From contig JBMFIF010000060.1 of NCBI GenBank assembly GCA_049976445.1, forward strand, positions 1 to 9,890: 9,890 nt of DNA, in the 5' to 3' direction. Position 1 is the stretch's first letter. The number at the start of each line of letters is the position of its first letter. The notes under the pieces were generated by a model. That model saw only the letters and a list, made by a program, of their open reading frames with translations, did no database searches and had not been told where the DNA came from. The translations under genes were made by a program, and so were the position numbers. This DNA comes from JAVZOV01 sp049976445. GTDB taxonomy: Archaea > Thermoproteota > Thermoprotei > Gearchaeales > WAQG01. Shown here piece after piece: positions 6,682 to 9,890 of the stretch.

Positions 6682-7683
6682 TTAAATTATAATTTTGTTG
6701 ATCGCTTCTTCAACCGATAAGGCTTTAATTAGTTGTGGTGATTTATCACCTAGTTTAACCTGAGGTTCTTTTTCGCTCATATAAATTATCTTTTCAACGA
6801 TATTATCTTTAAATAACGCATTTAAATCATTAGCCCTTTGAATGGTCTTTGATATATAGACAGAATAATTACCTGAACTAACTATAAATGGTTTTTTAGA
6901 TGTTGAAATAACTATCGATTCTATTTCAGCATTTGGTAAAAATCTAGATCTCTTAGCTCCCATATTCATGCTACCTATAAGTAACGCAAGAGCTCTAATT
7001 GATGCTTCTACTCTTTTATTCTTTGAGCTTAAGAGTTCATCCTCTTTAGAATGCTTATTTCCATGTATTATTGAAGGAATTGCTATCTTATCAATATCTA
7101 TATTAAAAGTAAATGTATATAATGCTGAACCAACTTCAACATTATATGGTATTTGTCCTAACCTAGCACCTTCTTGAGATTCTGAAGTTAAAAATCTTAC
7201 ATGAAACTGAGCTTCGACAGCAGCAGCCTTAATAGCTGAATCTAAAGCAGGTACCATATAACTTACCTGAAATGTTGATGTCCTTTTCACAGGCAGTCCT
7301 CCAGTATACATGAATCCACCAATATCACTTACTACATCTTTAAGCATAACATCAACTTCAAACCTCCTCATATCATTAACATTTTCAGGTGGATTTATAC
7401 CTTCATCTCTTAAATAAGCATCTTCACTAAACTTTATGAATTCACCTCTACTAGAATAGAGACCTACTGGTAATCCTATATCCTTAGATATATTAACTAG
7501 AAACATTTGATAAGCATGACCTATTGATTCCCCTGATATTACCGGAACATATTTTATAGTATAACCTCCATTAGATGGAATTACTATAGGTGCAGTTCTG
7601 TGTCTTGATAAGTTACCAACACTTTCCACATCATTCAGTGATTCTAAATTAATTATAGCTCTTAATGAAAGACTAATAAACAT
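6682..7683 (-). CDS. cas7: Cascade backbone subunit Cas7 (Csa2)
   Basis: Cas7 (Csa2, formerly the DevR family) polymerises along the crRNA spacer to form the helical backbone of the I-A Cascade, usually paired with Csa5. The 333-residue product has the RAMP-like N-terminal strand (FISLSLRAIINLESLN), the RHRTAP segment near residue 28, and the VPVISGESIGHAYQ segment (about 46-59), which is the clearest Csa2 signature. A glycine- and threonine-rich thumb-like region (about 120-145) and a conserved-looking NMGAKRSRFLP stretch in the second half follow. ATG 7683 is preceded by GGGGTGA (7691-7697) at 7-nt spacing, which overlaps the csa5 stop. It is therefore the second gene of the interference operon and probably its most highly translated one, as the backbone needs several copies per complex (inference). 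Confidence 0.95.
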   Translation of the reverse strand: MFISLSLRAIINLESLNDVESVGNLSRHRTAPIVIPSNGGYTIKYVPVISGESIGHAYQMFLVNISKDIGLPVGLYSSRGEFIKFSEDAYLRDEGINPPENVNDMRRFEVDVMLKDVVSDIGGFMYTGGLPVKRTSTFQVSYMVPALDSAIKAAAVEAQFHVRFLTSESQEGARLGQIPYNVEVGSALYTFTFNIDIDKIAIPSIIHGNKHSKEDELLSSKNKRVEASIRALALLIGSMNMGAKRSRFLPNAEIESIVISTSKKPFIVSSGNYSVYISKTIQRANDLNALFKDNIVEKIIYMSEKEPQVKLGDKSPQLIKALSVEEAINKIII

Positions 7684-7690
7684 TATTTTA

Positions 7691-8158
7691 TCACCCCAAT
7701 CCTTCTACTACTAGGGCAGAAGCCAAAGTTCCTATCTTTCTAGCAATGAATACATTTTCTGAAACGTCATCTATAAAAATTGTCACATCAGATTCATTAG
7801 GAAATCCGTAAGGAACGCTTATGGATCGTGGAGGTTCATTAGGTTTTTCACTAGCTACAGTTATTTCAATATATGGTTTTCCATCTTTGATTGTCTCGTG
7901 TAATTTAATTTTTGACGAACTGCTTTTTGACGAACTGCTTTTAATGCTTTCTATAATTCTTAACGCATCATTCAATGCTCTTATAGCTTGTTCAGAGGTA
8001 AGTGCATTTGCCATTCTATCTATGATATTTGGAGATTCTGTTATTAGTGCAGCAGTAGCAAGTATAGCTGCTATCTTTCTATATTTGTATATCGATTTTT
8101 GTTTTTCTTGAGATTTTTCCAATGTCTCAAACATATTCATCACGTAATTATTTTGCAT
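7691..8158 (-). CDS. csa5: Cascade small subunit Csa5 (Cas11a)
   Basis: Csa5 is the small subunit of the archaeal I-A effector, which lines the Cas7 backbone and helps stabilise the R-loop. The product has about 155 residues. A mainly helical first half (about 10-73) is followed by a serine-lysine linker, then a beta-rich second half (KPYIEITVASEKP and onward) ending in an Ala/Val-rich helix. Position as first gene before cas7 supports the call. The linker is two copies of S-S-S-S-K (residues 74-83 from this start), encoded by an exact 15-bp tandem duplication. The start is uncertain: a TTG lies one codon upstream (8161), and no Shine-Dalgarno precedes either. The TATA-like TTTTATAT at 8165-8172 would give a transcript beginning near 8143, so a leaderless start at GTG 8143 or ATG 8140 is a real alternative. 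Confidence 0.88.
   Translation of the reverse strand: MQNNYVMNMFETLEKSQEKQKSIYKYRKIAAILATAALITESPNIIDRMANALTSEQAIRALNDALRIIESIKSSSSKSSSSKIKLHETIKDGKPYIEITVASEKPNEPPRSISVPYGFPNESDVTIFIDDVSENVFIARKIGTLASALVVEGLG
7909..7938 (-). repeat. 15-bp tandem duplication in csa5
   Basis: Two exact, adjacent copies of TTTTTGACGAACTGC (plus-strand reading) are followed by four more T that begin a third unit. The length is a multiple of three, so the frame is kept, and each unit encodes one S-S-S-S-K. It looks like a slippage-born repeat in a flexible linker between the two halves of Csa5. Confidence 0.85.
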
Positions 8159-8163
8159 CAAAG

Positions 8164-8173
8164 CATATAAAAG
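8164..8173 (-). promoter_or_regulatory. Possible TATA box of the csa5-led interference operon
   Basis: CTTTTATATG on the minus strand would start transcription about 26 nt downstream, near 8143, giving a leaderless csa5 message from codon GTG 8143 or ATG 8140. Other minus-strand candidates are TTTAAATATT near 8200-8209 and GTATAAAA at 8220-8227, which would leave short 5' leaders before ATG 8158. The sequence does not decide between them. Confidence 0.35.
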
Positions 8174-8204
8174 TATCGTTTTTTAACTTTTTAGGCATAA
8201 AATA

Positions 8205-8212
8205 TTTAAATA
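8205..8212 (+). promoter_or_regulatory. csa3-cas6 promoter TATA box
   Basis: TTTAAATA on the plus strand is centred about 30 nt before the csa3 ATG. Initiation 26 nt downstream would fall within about 5 nt of the ATG, fitting a leaderless transcript. No Shine-Dalgarno precedes csa3 beyond a weak CGGA. The box sits in the 79-bp divergent region shared with the interference operon, the natural place for regulation by Csa3. Confidence 0.5.
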
Positions 8213-8237
8213 GTGCTTTTTTTATACACAATTCGGA

Positions 8238-8882
8238 ATGAGAAAATTAATAATTGCTACAATTGGTTTTGAAGAGAAATTCACAGTCAGAATGATCACA
8301 AGACATGGTTTAGATAAGGGTGATAAGGTCCTTCTACTAACAGGACCACCAACAGAAAAGAGCACAATAGCAATAAATTTGGTGAGAGAATTCATAACAA
8401 AATATTACAGTAAAGATGTCACATTACTTGTGAGAGAAATACCGGTGCACAATTTCTACGATGCAGTTCACATAATTAAACAAAATATTATGAATGAGGC
8501 TAAGGGAGTTACAAACATCGTAGTTAATTTGAGTGGTGGTATGCGAATCCTAATAATTGAGACGCTTCTAGCATTGACAGTACTTAGTGTGAAGAATATA
8601 ACAGTAGAAATTGAGACCGAGGACTCATCGACCATAATAACAATTCCAACTGAATTTATCTCGATGAAATTACCGATCAGAAAACGACATATAGAAATTT
8701 TACAAATCTTAGCACAAGCACAAGAACCTATAACAATTAAAACAATTGCTGAAGAATTAAAGATTGATGACAGTACAATAAGGAGGCATTTATTAAAACT
8801 TAGAAAAATGAGACTTGTAGAGGTTAAGAAAGGTAAACCATTGCTCATACAACTGAGCCCGTTAGCAAAACTATTAATGTAG
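8238..8882 (+). CDS. csa3: CRISPR transcriptional regulator Csa3 (CARF-winged HTH)
   Basis: Csa3 proteins regulate cas operons, and in some cases CRISPR leaders, in archaea. The 214-residue product has an N-terminal Rossmann-like CARF domain (about 1-140). It shows a first strand KLIIATIGFEE, a loop able to face a ligand, and the N-L-S-G-G-M-R segment (97-103) that matches the CARF nucleotide-binding motif. A winged helix-turn-helix follows (about 148-214), with IKTIAEELKIDDSTIRRHL as the DNA-recognition part. CARF domains sense cyclic oligoadenylates, with cyclic tetra-adenylate the likely ligand for this family. No type III cas10 is in the window to make such a signal. It is transcribed divergently from the interference operon and lies directly before cas6, so it probably controls both this promoter region and its own operon (inference). 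Confidence 0.93.
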   Translation: MRKLIIATIGFEEKFTVRMITRHGLDKGDKVLLLTGPPTEKSTIAINLVREFITKYYSKDVTLLVREIPVHNFYDAVHIIKQNIMNEAKGVTNIVVNLSGGMRILIIETLLALTVLSVKNITVEIETEDSSTIITIPTEFISMKLPIRKRHIEILQILAQAQEPITIKTIAEELKIDDSTIRRHLLKLRKMRLVEVKKGKPLLIQLSPLAKLLM

Positions 8883-8885
8883 GTG
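8882..8885 (+). promoter_or_regulatory. cas6 ribosome binding site
   Basis: GGTG overlaps the last base of the csa3 stop codon and stands 6 nt before ATG 8892. It supports that ATG over the GTG at 8883, which overlaps the site. Confidence 0.55.
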
Positions 8886-8891
8886 TTCTTA

Positions 8892-9761
8892 ATGATCGCC
8901 ACTTTCACATTTAAAAACATCATAACAAAGGGTACAGTTCAAATAACAGGATTTACGGGATTCATTTCAAGGGGAATCTTTTATGAAATATTAAAAAACA
9001 TGGATCCTAATCTTGCAAATAACCTTCATAAAATAAAGAAAATCGCACCATATTCAACATCACCCCTCGTGCTAGAAACAAAAAATAGAGTACTCACGAA
9101 AAATGATATATTTACATTCACCATATCATTACTAACAGAAGATTTAATAATGAAAACCAGAGAATTCTTAATAAAGAATAATGATCTAATAATAAAAGTT
9201 AAAGATGCCGAAGCACAAATTATAAACTTAACAATTTCAGTCATGGATATGAAAAGCATAATGAACGAGCTGACACCGGTAACAGCGTTCTCAGTAGATT
9301 TTCTCACACCAACATATTTTAGACAAACTTTACTCAAGAACCCATATGATAAAACAAAAAATATAAGAAAAAAATATTACCGTTATGTCCCATTACCAGA
9401 TCCATACCTGTTTTTTAGAAGTCTAGCACGACTATGGAAAAAATTCGTGGATATTAATATAAATTATAAAGAATACATAAACTGGCTATTAGAGGGCGGA
9501 ATAGCAATAGCAGGATACACAACCCTAAAAACATATAGAATATTCGAACATCCAACAATACCAAAATGGAATGTAGGATTTGTTGGCACAGTATATTACA
9601 ATACACCAAGAGATACATACGACGAAAAAATGGCAAAAATCACGCACGCGCTCCTAAAATTCGGAGAATATAGCAACGTAGGAGGAAACAGAACAGCAGG
9701 CTTCGGAAAAATAAAATACAAAATAAAACAAGAACCCCAATCAAATGATAAAAATCCCTAA
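8892..9761 (+). CDS. cas6: CRISPR RNA endoribonuclease Cas6
   Basis: Cas6 cuts the repeat within precursor CRISPR RNA to give crRNAs with an 8-nt 5' handle, which are loaded into Cascade. From ATG 8892 the product has 289 residues, the upper normal range for archaeal Cas6. It shows a RAMP-type N-terminal beta strand (MIATFTFKN), a PTYFR segment in the middle (V-x-F-LTPTYFRQ), and the diagnostic C-terminal glycine-rich loop NVGGNRTAGFG (about 262-272). The catalytic histidine of some family members cannot be assigned here; archaeal Cas6 proteins vary in this. The last residues are polar and probably disordered. A GTG at 8883 would add M-F-L, but it coincides with the ribosome binding site. The gene directly follows csa3, so processing and regulation are co-transcribed. 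Codons become strongly A-ending toward the 3' end. Confidence 0.93.
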   Translation: MIATFTFKNIITKGTVQITGFTGFISRGIFYEILKNMDPNLANNLHKIKKIAPYSTSPLVLETKNRVLTKNDIFTFTISLLTEDLIMKTREFLIKNNDLIIKVKDAEAQIINLTISVMDMKSIMNELTPVTAFSVDFLTPTYFRQTLLKNPYDKTKNIRKKYYRYVPLPDPYLFFRSLARLWKKFVDININYKEYINWLLEGGIAIAGYTTLKTYRIFEHPTIPKWNVGFVGTVYYNTPRDTYDEKMAKITHALLKFGEYSNVGGNRTAGFGKIKYKIKQEPQSNDKNP

Positions 9762-9890
9762 GTATGAAATTCCAAGCTAACGAGCCAAGTACACAGTATA
9801 CTTCTAACACCCATAAAAGATTATCATTCCGCAGACAAAGATAAATTTACTATATTCTATATAAATAATACCAATCATTATTTATGATCA
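9762..9890. other. Intergenic tail after cas6
   Basis: These 129 bp contain no complete gene, CRISPR repeat or strong T-run terminator. TCTATATAAATAATA (9856-9870) is a good TATA-like box on the plus strand, and an ATG at 9884 lies where a leaderless transcript would begin. A short inverted repeat, ATCAT-TATTT-ATGAT (9874-9888), spans the same place. A gene, or a CRISPR leader, may therefore start at the window edge. This is a suggestion only. Confidence 0.35.

Noticed and set aside
6968..8111. Plus-strand frames at 6968-7177 and 7821-8111
   Set aside because: They are antisense to cas7 and csa5 and show no family motif.
8468..9636. Minus-strand frames at 8468-8923, 9026-9337 and 9454-9636
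   Set aside because: They are antisense to csa3 and cas6, with low-complexity hydrophobic products and no start signals.
9762..9890. A CRISPR array or tRNA in the tail after cas6
   Set aside because: No repeated 24-37-bp unit and no cloverleaf-like pairing can be seen in the 129 bp.

Overview
The window is a subtype I-A CRISPR-cas locus from a thermophilic archaeon, most likely a member of the Thermoproteota (Crenarchaeota). The evidence for this is the archaeal I-A gene set (csa5, cas7/csa2, cas5, separate cas3' and cas3'', cas8a2/csa4, the CARF regulator csa3). It is supported by AT-rich DNA, TATA boxes placed for leaderless transcripts at operon starts, and GGTG/GGAGGT ribosome binding sites inside operons. 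The genus cannot be fixed from the sequence alone.

Layout: (1) 1-392 is non-coding. It holds a 203-bp terminal-inverted-repeat element (MITE copy 1, 106-308) and the cas1 promoter. (2) 393-2235, plus strand, is the adaptation operon cas1-cas2-cas4, with overlapping genes. (3) 2251-2455 is a second copy of the same element (205 bp, about 86% identical by hand alignment, same orientation). It fills the gap between two convergent operons. (4) 2460-8158, minus strand, is the interference operon, transcribed csa5-cas7-cas5-cas3'-cas3''-cas8a2(csa4). (5) 8159-8237 is a short divergent promoter region. (6) 8238-9761, plus strand, is csa3 followed by cas6. (7) 9762-9890 has no complete gene, but has a TATA-like box and a possible start codon at the very edge.

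How the genes work together: Cas1-Cas2 with Cas4 acquire and trim new spacers. Cas6 cuts the CRISPR precursor RNA. Csa5, Cas7, Cas5 and Cas8a2 form the Cascade surveillance complex around the crRNA. Cas3' (helicase) and Cas3'' (HD nuclease) unwind and degrade the target. Csa3 probably senses a ligand, such as cyclic tetra-adenylate, through its CARF domain and controls transcription from nearby promoters. No CRISPR array lies within the window.

The most unusual aspect is that the whole cas1-cas2-cas4 cassette is bracketed by two direct copies of a small non-autonomous transposon-like element. Each copy has identical, perfect 18-bp terminal inverted repeats. This suggests a physical basis for exchange or loss of the adaptation module independently of the interference module.
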